The notes beneath the pieces were generated by a model. That model saw only the letters and a program-made list of their open reading frames with translations, was not told the origin of the DNA and made no database searches. Source: Puccinia triticina (lineage: Eukaryota; Basidiomycota; Pucciniomycetes; Pucciniales; Pucciniaceae). From it: 64,000 nucleotides of DNA. Shown here one piece after another: positions 24,375 through 35,240 of this stretch. Each line of letters begins with the position of its first letter. Position 1 is the first letter of the stretch. Location: positions 5,828,001 to 5,892,000 of the forward strand of contig NC_070564.1 of assembly GCF_026914185.1 (NCBI RefSeq). The letters are read 5' to 3'. A program made the position numbers and the translations under genes.

Positions 24375-24595
24375 GGAATCAAAGTTGGGCACGTGCAACT
24401 TGTGTGCAATTTTTCAAGTTAGTGCTCAAGGCTATTCCTGAACACCAAATTTCAAAAATAACATCCAAGCAGGCTAGGGGGAGTATTACAAATTCAATGT
24501 GGCTTGCGTGCACTTTCACAAACCAGTATACAAGAATCAACTTGAGCACTGACTTCCAAAAGTGCATGCAAGTTTCACCTTGCCAAATTTGATAA
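24375..24595. repeat. Imperfect inverted-repeat element (CAAAGTTGG..TGCATGCAAG family)
   Basis: ATCAAAGTTGGGCACGTGCA at the left is inverted, with changes, in TTGCCAAATTTGAT at the right. Inner parts (GTGCTCAAG / CTTGAGCAC) also match. Related copies lie near 290-335 and 1305-1500. No TSD resolved. Confidence 0.5.
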
Positions 24596-25040
24596 CCTGT
24601 AGAGGCTGTGACATGTATGTACTCTGTGGCCAACATTTTAATTTTTATAAGTCTTGTCTTCACATTTCTGTTTCATCATGTCAACAATATCACCTGGAAG
24701 GGGGGCTGATGTGCTGACCCAATCCAACAGTATTTTTTGATTAGATGTTCAAAATCTATATGTGGTTATTCATGCTGTATTGAGGAAATACTACAATTAC
24801 TGCTGTCATATTGAGGAATAATTCTCAAACTAGAGGCAAGTCTCAACAAATACTTGCCAAAAACTAATAAATTTGAGGTTTCAAGGCTTGCTAAGAATTT
24901 TATTTAATGGGAAGGTCCACCTCTAAAGCCCTTGCTTATTGCCTGGCACTGTAAATCCTCTCCAGAATCAAGGAAAACCAAGCCTGATCAACTAGAGATA
25001 TTACCCAAAGTAGATAAATTTGTATTATAAAGTTACAAAT

Positions 25041-25391
25041 ATGCTCAAGCTACCCATAATAGGCTTTGGATTCTTTTTGATTAGTTTTGCATTTGCCACC
25101 TATACTGGAAATTCTGGTCTTGCTAGCATTCCCCATCAGCACACTCCATTAGGACCTGCACCAGTCCCATACATGGCACCCCAACAATGGGAAAAACCAA
25201 TCCATAACCGCAAACTCTATCAATATCGACCAATTGAGAACGCTCCCAGTCCTGGTCCTGGAATTAACAATTTTGAAAATATAAGCCTGACCCCTTGTGA
25301 ATTTGCTTTAGGGGCAATTGCTCTGTTGTTTTTTTTATGCTGTGTTCTTGGGTCAATGAGTAGGGGTCAAGTGATTTGCTCTGGTTTTTAA
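25041..25391 (+). CDS. Small secreted or membrane protein
   Basis: 116 aa from the ATG at 25041, chosen because the signal peptide (MLKLPIIGFGFFLISFAFA) then starts at residue 1. A Pro/Gln-rich middle (about 40-75, with PLGPAPVPYMAPQQ) is followed by a hydrophobic segment FALGAIALLFFLCCVLGSM near the C-terminus, which could anchor it in a membrane. Single exon. No family recognised. It lies between the two secreted paralogues and on the opposite strand. The AT-rich DNA after it (25400-25750) has a hydrophobic open frame at 25548-25739 that I do not trust as a gene. Confidence 0.5.
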   Translation: MLKLPIIGFGFFLISFAFATYTGNSGLASIPHQHTPLGPAPVPYMAPQQWEKPIHNRKLYQYRPIENAPSPGPGINNFENISLTPCEFALGAIALLFFLCCVLGSMSRGQVICSGF

Positions 25392-26090
25392 CAGGTAATT
25401 TTCATATAAATTCAAGCAATTTCATCCAAATAATACATTCAGTCAGCTGCTATTATTATTTTTAACATTTCTGATTCTTTTAGCATAACATTTTCAGAAA
25501 GCATGCATCCAGTTTAAGCTGTTTTTCTGGTCCATCAAGTTGAAATATTGATACCTTTTCCAAAATCAACTGGTCTCCAAGATTTCTTGTTCAGTATCAT
25601 GGTTCTATCATTCAAAGTTTCATTATTTCTTCTTGTCTTCACATCAATATGGAACATAGATTTCAAGATGCAGTCAATTTTGCTTCATTTTACCCTCACA
25701 TTCCTATTTGTCATTCTAGCTATCATATTAAATTTTTAACAATGGCCCTATAGCCTACCAAAACATCAATAAAAATTCTATTCCTGTCAGTTTCCATGGA
25801 AAATTGCTGCAGACTGTGCGGAACAGATCAGTGAATTCATTTCAAGCAACGGGTGGAGTTTGTATGCCACATAAGCGGGCAGTGGCTGAGCCGCGCACAA
25901 AAACGTTTACATGGGCTCAGGAAAACCCAGTTGAATTGACCCTCAAAAAAGCCCTAATCATGTGGGCCAATATATCATTTGATGCAAATGTTAAAACAGA
26001 TCTAATCATACTTCAAGCTAACTGATTAGCAGTTTTGAATACCTGATAAGACAAATGCCTGTAGAAGAGAAAAATAAATCTTTGATTGTT

Positions 26091-27864
26091 TTAGAAGTGA
26101 TCAAAATGATCTGGATAATAATCAGGGAAACTTTCAAATTTCCTGTTTAAACTACTAACAGAGAATTTAAAGATCATGTTAAAGAAAGTGGTGAATTTTA
26201 TGTTTATTTTATCATTTGAATGGCCAAAAGCAACATCTTTCAGCTCAGATCTTCCAATCCAAAAATTAATGCAGTGCCAAATCAAAGAAGGGACATCATT
26301 CTTATGTGATTTTCTTTTATTGTATCCTGGGAAACTATCTCTGAATTCCTTAAATCTGCTGATTGCATCTTTGAATAAATTTGATTTCTGTTCAACAGAT
26401 TGTAGATAATTTTTCCTGGTAGTAATGATAGTATCTATCATGTCAACATGGAAGATAAAAAATTGGATGAATTCCATGTCATGATGGTGGTAATCAGGTA
26501 TCTTCTTTTTTATCTCTTCTTGCAAATCAATTCCAGACCTTCTTTGCCAAAATCTGTACCATTGCTGTTGAGTAGACCGTAGTTCATGGAGCTTTTGCTT
26601 AATGAGATCTCTGGAGGAATGGCTGAGCTTGGGATTTGCATTTTTATGATTTTGATAAATGTTATAAAATTTTTCAAAAATGTTTGGAGCATTCTCACAT
26701 TCCACCAGGATCCTTCCATTTGGGCCTGATTGTATTGATTGCAATAGTTGTGTGATGTTTTTCTTTATAATTGGGGAGCTTTCTTGAACCACAATTGTGT
26801 TCTTATCAAAGTCCAGAGTTTTTAAGCTTTTTTCAAGATCAAAAAGGCGCTTGATGTCTCTCTTATCAAAGAAGGCAGTACACACATCTGACTTTTTTTT
26901 TATCTCTGTGGACAGATTTTGTATTGTCTGCATAGTTTGAGAAGTGATGTCTTTCTGATACAAGTTCATTTGATTTTCATTTAATATTTTGATATTTGAT
27001 TGGTTTTCTATGGATTCCAATTTTATTGGAACATGCACAGTTTCAGTTGGGTGTGCTGGAACATGAGGGTGTGGGCTAGATCTCAAGAAAACCTTGGAGG
27101 ATTTTGCCTCCTCTTGTTTTGCACCTCCCTTGGGATGATCAATAAGTTCTCCATGTACATGAGAGGTAGAAGGGTAGAAGGTTTCCATCACAGGCCTTTT
27201 CAAACCAGCCTGCCTTTGTGGAGAGCAAAGTACACTGTGATTTTCAAATTCCTGGCCGGTTAACCCTGCGGGTTGCGGGTATGAAGATGTCCCCAAATTA
27301 CTCGCCAGATTTATTGTCTTATCAGGCCTCTGTGGTGCGGTGTCTGTTCGGAATTGATCGGAGAGGGCTTGATCTGCGCTTGTCGTTTTCGTAACGGAAA
27401 TGTGAAGTTGAAGATTGTCCGAATTATTGGATGATCCACTGACCGATCTTGAATTCTTCGAGGCACCTACAACATAGAAAAAGGCCAGACCAAGCATGGT
27501 CAGTTGGGTACCAAGCCACAAGGTCTGTGATACTCCTGAATTATTAAGCCAGAAACTTACCAATCGAAGCAAGCCGCAACTCCTGGCCGGCAGTTGTCTG
27601 CTCTTCTGAGGTCATGATATCGCCATGGCAAAGAGGAGTTGGTGGCCCAAAAAGATCTAAAGTTTGGCGCATTTCACCACTAAACTCCGGTGCTCGCGCA
27701 CTTGGGAAGGCTAGTGACAGGGTAGTACAAGGGCTTCCATCTGATGGCCGCTCCTGGATTTTCTGGCTGGCTAGATGACTAGTAGAGAAGAAGTCATGCA
27801 TCGCATTTGAGGCCAGAAACGTACCACAGAGGATGAACAGGTAGCGCCTGTTCATCGTCCACAT
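26091..27864 (-). CDS. Secreted protein paralogue 2, rust-specific family
   Basis: Exon 1 is 27864-27561 and exon 2 is 27466-26091, with a GTAAGT..TAG intron of 94 nt, giving 559 aa. Exon 1 is exactly as long (304 nt) as that of the broken paralogue at 20950-22770, and the intron sits in the same codon, so they are a tandem duplication. The start was placed by alignment with that copy: MWTMNRRYLFILCGTFLASNA is a signal peptide, and the ATG 3 codons later is possible. The C-terminal half is rich in Lys, Phe and aromatic motifs (QQQWYRFWQRRSG, FHVDMIDTII, SLIWHCINFWIG). I recognise no domain. Secretion and lineage restriction make it a candidate effector or extracellular protein, which is an inference. 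Confidence 0.8.
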
Positions 27865-28893
27865 TCTTCTAATGATCAGGTTGACAGTTACAGTTTTCTC
27901 AGCGCGTTGATTCAAGATCGTCGATTCAAGGTGACGATGAGATGAGATGTCCAAAGTCAACCCAGCACCGCTTACAGGACCAAACCGATTTGACCTTGAT
28001 CCGACAAGTCACAATGAATGCGTGTTTCTTTGCTGTACAAAGCGAGCAATGAAAGAGTGCACTGCAGTAGGGTTCAGGAATGTCGAAGCATCAGCGAAGT
28101 CCCGGGTTGAGCGTGGTAGATTTCCATTACGCCCCCCCCCCCCCGGGGCTCTGGTTAAGTTAAGATGATGGAGGGCCGAGATCTTCCGCACAAAATTTAG
28201 ATAAACTTGTTCAGAATCCTCAAAAACGCCCATATCATGATATGAAATTGGAAAATTTATCCATATTTACTTAAACCTGTTAAAATTATGATTCATGTTC
28301 CCAATCTGAACAGGACTATTTAGTATTAGACCCTCCTGAAAAAGAGTTTTGTGTTACGTTTCTCAATCATTATAATCTATGTATGTATATTTAGTTTGGT
28401 TTTTTGAATAGATGAGGAGGAAGGGGAGCAAAGAGAGAGATCGTGGGGGGGGGGGGGGGAGGATCCAAAGCAAGTAGGACATGTGAGGTCAAGAGAAGCG
28501 GACACGAGTGGGTAGGGACAAAGAGCGAGGTTGGATGATGATGACAGAATTACAAGGCTGGATGATGATGCTGGTGACTAACAAAGATGTATGGAAGTAG
28601 TTGAATCAAAATAAAAACATCGGTTGGACCGAAAAGATTATAAAGCCCACTATCCATCAAACCTGATAAATAAAACCTAAAGACAAATTAAACACCTCCA
28701 TCGCTCAGCAAACAAACAAAAAAAATCATCAAGGACGAAGAAGCGATCGGAGATTAGAACCAGAAAAAATAAGAGAATCCCAGGATATACAACAATAAAA
28801 GAGACCAAGAGGTACACGAAAAAAGGAAGATAAATAAGGCGAGGAAAGATGGATAAGATCCGTAGTCTGCTACTTGTTCAAAGCGAAGCCGAA
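27865..28893. other. Intergenic between paralogue 2 and the kinase 3' end
   Basis: Contains homopolymer tracts (C-run at about 28131-28144, G-run at about 28446-28460) and AT-rich 3' untranslated-type sequence. The G-run could also be an assembly soft spot. No gene is seen. Confidence 0.4.
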
Positions 28894-31800
28894 TTAATTA
28901 TGAGAAGATTTCTCTTTGAAGGTGGAGACGATCGCGTCGAGTTCGACGAGCACGGCATCCATCCGGGGCCGATCGTTAGGATTCTGGGCCCAGAGTTTCT
29001 CGACCAAGTTGAGTATCTCGTCGCCCCACTGTCTGCGCATGCCAGCGGTGGCAGGCCGAAGTTGTCTGTGACCCACGTCCTGGTATATGCCGTGTTCATC
29101 TGTCATGTTCATGCCCGTCGAACCCACGATCAGACACACACATACGTCGGTGAGATGGGGGTGGACGGGGAGGATGGGCTTACTTTGGCCTTCGAAGGGG
29201 TACCGCTTCACCGGCTGGTGCCATTGCAACATCTCCCACAACACAAGCCCCGCCGAATATACATCGACCTTCTCGTTCTACGGAGGGCGTCGACCGAAAC
29301 AAGCGCAACAAGTAGACACCAGTCAACGAGAGGGCCAGGTGAGGATGTATAAAACATAAGAGGGAGAAGACGTACGTAGCGCGGATGGGCGACCCATAAC
29401 TCAGGCGCTTGCCAATTCACTGTGCCTACCAAAGACTTGACCATCGACCGGGTCGAGTTTTTGATCCGCGCCAAGCCCTGTTCCAAAACAAGTCTCCACC
29501 AATTATTAGCAACAGAGCCGGGGCTTGAGGTAAGCAAAGTGAAAGAGGACTCACGAAGTCGTTCAACTTGGCCACGCCTTTACTGGTGATCAGGACGTTA
29601 GAAGACTTCAAATCGCGATGGATGATCGTCGGAGAATGAGAATGCAAGTAATCCAATCCGCGACAGATATCTCGAAAGATCTGGCAGATCTTGAGGAAGC
29701 CAGGGTTAGGAGTTTTGCGAAGATAGTCGAAGAGGTCTCCGTTTGTGCAGATCTCCGTCACGACCATGATCGGGGGCAGTTTGGGCCGCGTCTTGTCTTC
29801 GGTCGGTGGCAGTTTTTTCGAGCCCGTGCTTGTCGCTGTGCCAGATGCGAGGGAAGAGGAGGAAAGGATGGGCTCGGTAGGGACGCAGACGCCGATGAAG
29901 CGGACGATGTTCTCGTGTCGCAAGTCGCGTAGGATCCGCAGCTCCTTAAGGTCCATCTCCGTCAAATGCCCCCGAATCTCCGCGATCGCCACTGGCACCT
30001 TCTTGTAGATCCCTCGATACACGTCCTTGAACCCGCCCGCACCGATCATCTCGAGCTTCTTGAGCTGGTCCGGCTGGATCTCCTTGTCCTGTAAGTTCAA
30101 GCTCTCCAGGTCCAAAAGCTCCCCGATATCGTCCTTCTTCTGCAGCCCGCTCTTCTTCTTAGAGCCTCCTGGAATATTTAGCGCCTGATTCGATCCCATT
30201 GGTTTCTGTTCGTTGACTATCGAGTCGAGCACGATCGGTCTAGAGCACGTTCCGTCGGCCGCCTTGGTTGCTGAGAACACGCGCGGCTGGGCTGTTGGCG
30301 TCGGATCCACCTCCACCTCCACCTCTGATGACACACTTTCGGGGCACATATGCTCCGAGACATCCGAGCTAGGCGAGACGGTTTCATTGGTATCTCGCCA
30401 AGCAAGCAAGCTCTGCACCAGATCCTTCTTTGTCCCGTCGGCCTCGAGCTCTCTCTCCTCGCACAGCTTCACCAGATTATCACGTTTGAGTCGTAGGAGG
30501 CCTTTCGAAGTCGCTTGGCTCAGATCGACCAACGTCTCGTCTACAGATTATTATCGCACCATCAGCGTTTGCTCCAGATAGCCGTGTACCATCTCGAGTA
30601 AGCTTACCTTCTTCTCCGTCGTCATCTGAATCTATCTGAATCTCTTCATATTCGTCCTCTGCGATGTCAAAGGCGTCGTCTTCTGAATCGGTTGCTTCAA
30701 TTGGATCAGAATGAGCGCTACGGATGTCGATGTCACATTCTGACTCAATCTGACCAGCTGCTTGATCTTCTTCTTGATGTAACTCTTCGTCTTCGTCTTC
30801 CTGTTCGTCCTCACTTGCATCTTCGATGCTATCTTGATCATTATCGCTTTGCACATGTTCATCATCATCGTCATCATTGTCAATGGTAATAGTTCCATTG
30901 GCTGGAAATGACCGATCGTCCTCGGCCGGCTCGCCTATCATCCGTTTTAGTGGGATCACCTTGCCGTTCCTGAGCTTACGGATACTTCTAGTCGGTGTCA
31001 CCATGTCGTGGCGAGTGGGTGTTCTATTCATAGGAGTGATTGCACCACGACCGCTGCGAGATTTAGAGGAGACCGAGGGGCGGATGACCGAGCGATGGTT
31101 GGAAGAGCGGCGAGTGCGATACGCAACTGGCGTGGGTCCACCAGACCGGTGGCCGACGAACTTGACCGCCTGACGTCGGTTCGAAAGGCGCCGTGGGGTC
31201 CGAGTTGGTACAGGGTTCTCGACCGGGCACTCCGAGTTCGAACTACTACACCAGCTACTACTGGTACTGTGAATCAGAGATTGGCTGGTCGCTTGGGTCG
31301 CACTGCGCGTCTTCCGAGTCGTTGCCGGGGCTGGCTCGGCCTCAGTCGCCAACTTGCCTTGCTGCGAACGCGAACGTGAAATCGTTCCATTTTGACGTGT
31401 GCCTCGACCGGCATCCACCTGCTTGTTGTTGTCCGGCAAGCTCTTGACTCGTGTCTTTAATCGCGTCACTGGCCACGGTTGAGGGGATGTCTGCTCTTGG
31501 CCGTCATTTTTGCTTGAGTTTTGCTCGATCCGTGTAGCCGCGGAGGATGGTTGAGATTGTGAAGGGAATACAACTGTTTTTTTGCTCGGATTGGTTCGCT
31601 AGATTGCGTTTGACGTAATTTCACAAGTAAGATGGAAACGTCAGCAAGGATGCGTAGCAGAGGAAAGGAGCCGGTAGAAAGCCAGGCACATGAGTTGCTG
31701 TGAGACTCATGTATTGCGTGAAGCAAATGGAAGAATGTGACAGATGAAGATTCTATGATCATGGAGTGTTGGGAAGAGGTCTGAGATCTTCTATTCTATT

Positions 31801-32693
31801 TGGGTGACAGCCGGGGAGATATCTGCATGGATAGGAAGGGCCTGGAGAGAAGAAGAGAGCATGATGATACGAGAGAAAGGACTGACAGCATCGATGATAA
31901 AGGTAGCCAGACAGTCTTTGTTCTTGTGCTCAGTTTCTTCCTCCTCTTCGCTTCTGTCTTGTTTTTCCCAGCCAGCCTTGATGAGCTGGATCAGTTGGTC
32001 TCTCCGTAGCCGTAAGAGCTGGGGCTTCGAGGCATGATGGACGTAGTAGGCCGCTGCTTCGGGTATGAGATGGGGGTCTTGACTGGAGGATCTACTGAGT
32101 GAGTCCGCACTCTGGCTGAACGTCCGGGTTAGTCTGGGCGAGTGTTGGTGTTTGATGAGAACCATGACCTGACGAGTGTTTTCGTTTGTTGATTGGTGTT
32201 CTTCTTCTTCTTCTTTTTCCTCCTCCTCCTCGCCTAGGGCTTTGCCCCGGGTCGCCGTCCTTGTCCGCTTCCGCTTCCGGTTCGGTCGAGGGCTGTTGCT
32301 GTTGTTATTTGTTGAGAGAGGGTTGCAGAGTGGGCGAGATTTGATGATCTGATGATGACGGTGGTGAGGGTGAGGGGCAGGGTGTGTTCTGAATGGGATG
32401 ATGTTGGGTTGGTGGTTAGAGAGTCGATTGAGATGTACGAATTTCCTTGGGAGACAGGCGTTGGGTGGTAGTGGTGATAGGACCCGTGTTGAGTGAGTTC
32501 TGAGGCGGTGGCGATGTATCTTGAGTGAGTTGATGTGGGTTTTTTGCTCAGCCGAGGTGGATTGTGATTCGGATGAGGCTGATGAGGATTGCAGGTCGAC
32601 TGAGCTGCTGGAGGGGTGGTAGTCGACATTGGTCCTGTTGACCGTTTTCCGTTTCTTTGATCGATGTTGCTGGTGCTGGTGGTTGGTTTTCAT
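28894..32693 (-). CDS. SAP-domain protein kinase, TKL-like, without the beta-3 lysine
   Basis: Six exons: 32693-31887, 31598-30608, 30540-29555, 29477-29376, 29277-29184 and 29099-28894, in frame for 1061 aa. The frame of exon 2 has no ATG near its 5' end, which supports joining it to the upstream exon; that first intron (about 290 nt, GTCAGT donor) is the least certain. Two SAP-like DNA-binding motifs are seen: SKPQLLRLRRDQLIQLIKAG (from about 222) and SKGLLRLKRDNLVKLC (from about 611). Between them is a long acidic tract. The C-terminal kinase domain (about 760-1060) has GAGGFKDVY, HRDLKSSN and DFG, plus GTVNWQAPE and DVYSAGLVLWEML. The usual VAIK lysine is replaced: VAIAEIRG (A786). I recall basidiomycete TKL kinases sharing VAIAE, so this may be a conserved variant. 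Activity is uncertain. Confidence 0.82.
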
Positions 32694-33438
32694 GGTTTGC
32701 TGAGTTGTGGTTGTCTGGTTGGGAAAGGGTGGATGAGCGGAAGGGTTCTTGCAAACTGTCGAGACACCCCGCTCACCCCCCGGAGAAACAGTCGACTCCG
32801 CTCAAATGGCGTCGACTCAACTCCCCTCCGCAGAAAACTGGAAAACCAAGCCGGGCCATTCCCATCCGTAACTTATGATGATGGCAGAAAAATTGAATTT
32901 GTCTGAGACATTCACCTGGACACTGAGCTCTGTGTTGGATAGCTGATTTGTTTCCATTTCTTATCATTCTCCCAGTTATGACATACTTGCCCAAGCCTTG
33001 CGGCTTCAAAATGCACAATAGTGACATTCCATATTGGGACCATTAAGGGAAAAATACATCAAGTCAATAGATGAGTAATGATTGAAGTCCTTGAAGACTT
33101 ACAAGTAATAATCACTTCTTACGCCAGCTTTCAAACCTCAGCTAAGATGGTAGGCTTTTTGGTTGACTTGATCATTAATTCTTTCTAGCAGATATACATA
33201 CTGTCTTTTGGCGAGGATGCAATCTTTTGTGAGCAGGTCGGATCACGCCTATTTTGGAAAATTGTGATTTTGCCACGGTGGTGAAGGGCTTAAAGTTGCT
33301 ACACAGAGGGGTCCGGGCCAAAAGCAGTCACGGACTGACGTCACACGTAGCTGCCGCCGCGTCCGGGTTGCAGCTGACGGGACTGACGCCGGTCTCCCGT
33401 TTCCGGACGACCGCATACATATTTACTAACCACCCAAG
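32694..33438. other. Divergent intergenic region between kinase and epimerase genes
   Basis: The kinase and the NAD(P)HX epimerase are transcribed away from each other, so both promoters should lie here. I see no strong TATA or named operator. No coding region is supported. Confidence 0.45.
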
Positions 33439-34697
33439 ATGAAGGATCCGATCAGCCATCTGACTCAAAAGGAAGCCCAGGAGATCGATGCGGAGTTGAT
33501 GGGCCCCAAGTATGGCTACACTCTAGCCCAGGTATGCGACTTTCCAAAGATCCTCACCGACCCAGTTCTATTCCAACAACGCTTCGATCTCTTTCTCTTT
33601 GGCTAAAATCGCGACTGAATGATGATCTTTTTTTTTTTTTTGGATGTAGCTGATGGAACTCGCGGGTCTTGCGTGTGCACAAGCGCTTCATAAGGCCTTT
33701 GACCCCCATACCTACCCACGAGTCTTGGTGTGCTGTGGACCCGGAAACCAGGGTGGAGATGGCCTCGTGGCCGCCCGTCATTTGTGTAAGTAACACAGAA
33801 AGAGTTCTTCATTCTCTTGTCGCCATGCATATCATGGACCCGAGCCGATGTACTTACAATCCCTGCGCTCACAAGGGCATTTCGGACACAAGCCGACGCT
33901 GTATTACCCTAAACAAACGGACAAAGAACATTACAAGGTGGTCTTCAAACTTTTCGTATCTTTTCAGTATACATGCTTAGGCTATCGTTAGAATGATCTT
34001 ACTGAGGATTATAATGTCCAGTTAGATTGATTTCTGTGTCGAGTCCAAACCTTGTAAATTAAATACCAACAATCTGATCCCCGTATCCATTATTCTGTTG
34101 AACCCCACAGAGCCTATTACTCCAATGCGAAAGTCTAGGGATTCCAGTGGTTAAGACGAGCTTTGCGGAGGCGATGGACGAGGCGGATGTGATACTGGAT
34201 GCGATTTTCGGCTTCTCATTCCACTCGGAACCGCGTCCGCCATTCGATGAACCGATCCGATCATTCAAACAGACTCAAACTCCTATAGTCTCCGTCGATA
34301 TCCCATCCGGTTGGGATGTCGAAACTGGAAACCCTGATCAGATCTACTTCACCCCAGACGTCCTCGTCTCTTTAACTGCTCCAAAACGGGGTGTGAAGTC
34401 TTTCTCGGGTCGCCATTTTCTTGGCGGGCGGTTTATACCTCCGTTAGTCTCATCTGGTTTTCATCTCTCATACTTTGTTCGGGGTCATTCTCTTGATATA
34501 ATATTCTATTCGCATTTGCTCGTAATACTTGTCACCAGAGGAATCGTGAAGTCTTACAATTTGAAGCTGCCCGACTACCCGTCGTCGGTGAGAAACATTT
34601 GTTTTCGCTGTAGATCAATCACTTCAGGACAGGCCTCGCTAACTTACGCTCAAAAAACTAGGATCAAGTGGTGGAAATAACTGATGTACAAGAATGA
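33439..34697 (+). CDS. NAD(P)H-hydrate epimerase (YjeF N-terminal family)
   Basis: Repairs damaged nicotinamide cofactors by interconverting R and S epimers of NAD(P)HX, so that the dehydratase can use them; eukaryotic forms are often mitochondrial. Six exons: 33439-33531, 33650-33785, 33876-33937, 34111-34442, 34539-34587 and 34662-34697, giving 235 aa, normal for the single-domain enzyme. Family signatures are GPGNQGGDG (61-69), the aspartate D127 in [11 protein letters not shown], and [13 protein letters not shown] (158-170). The fourth exon carries the [20 protein letters not shown] segment. The intron 33938-34110 is longer than the others (173 nt), and a missed microexon there cannot be ruled out, though the protein reads well without one. 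No obvious mitochondrial targeting peptide precedes the domain. Confidence 0.92.
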
Positions 34698-34914
34698 AAC
34701 ACGTAAGATTCGCGATCGTCAATGCAGAGTATGCCTTGACATGGTACCCTTCAGGTTTTTTTTTCTCAATTCATAATCTGAAGTGATCACAAATCATACA
34801 TAAGTGTCTTAGAGTAGCATGCTCTTATAATCGTGTCGGATAAACAATATCAAATGCTTTGGAATGTCAAAAAGGCAGGAAGGCGTTGTCCAGTTGTGAC
34901 TCAAGTGCCCAGGG

Positions 34915-35240
34915 TCTGATACCACTGTTCGGCTAGAGCCCACATGTGACGTGACCGCTTTTGGCCTCACCCTCAAGAGATGTTTCCTTGATGAGAAACC
35001 AAGGGTATTATACCTTTGGGATATTTATTTCGAATCAATCAGGTGCAGAGGTAAACAAATATGATGCAATTCTATTCGTGCTGATAATATGAGTTCTTGA
35101 TCTCTCGATTATACATGCGTGATTCACATGTGTACAACGTCATGGTGAAGATCAGTGCCCTCATCCCTGCGCACCCCCCCAGTGTGCACAAAAAAAGTGA
35201 TTACCCCAACCGGTATTTAAATATTTATCCAGCCCCGTCG
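34915..35240 (-). mobile_element. Partial LTR retroelement (minus-strand LTR end and primer-binding site)
   Basis: On the minus strand the sequence reads ...CCGAACA-G-TGGTATCAGA at 34932-34915, an LTR 3' end followed by a tRNA-Met-type primer-binding site. Rightwards lies AAATAAATATCCC and a TATTTAAATA box near 35213-35223, consistent with LTR R/U3 sequence. The LTR may extend to about 35750. There is no gag-pol on the left, because the epimerase gene ends about 220 bp away, so only a fragment is present. Confidence 0.45.

Noticed and set aside
25548..25739. 63-codon hydrophobic plus-strand frame
   Set aside because: AT-rich context, no good start and no link by splicing to the secreted protein before it; kept only as a note.
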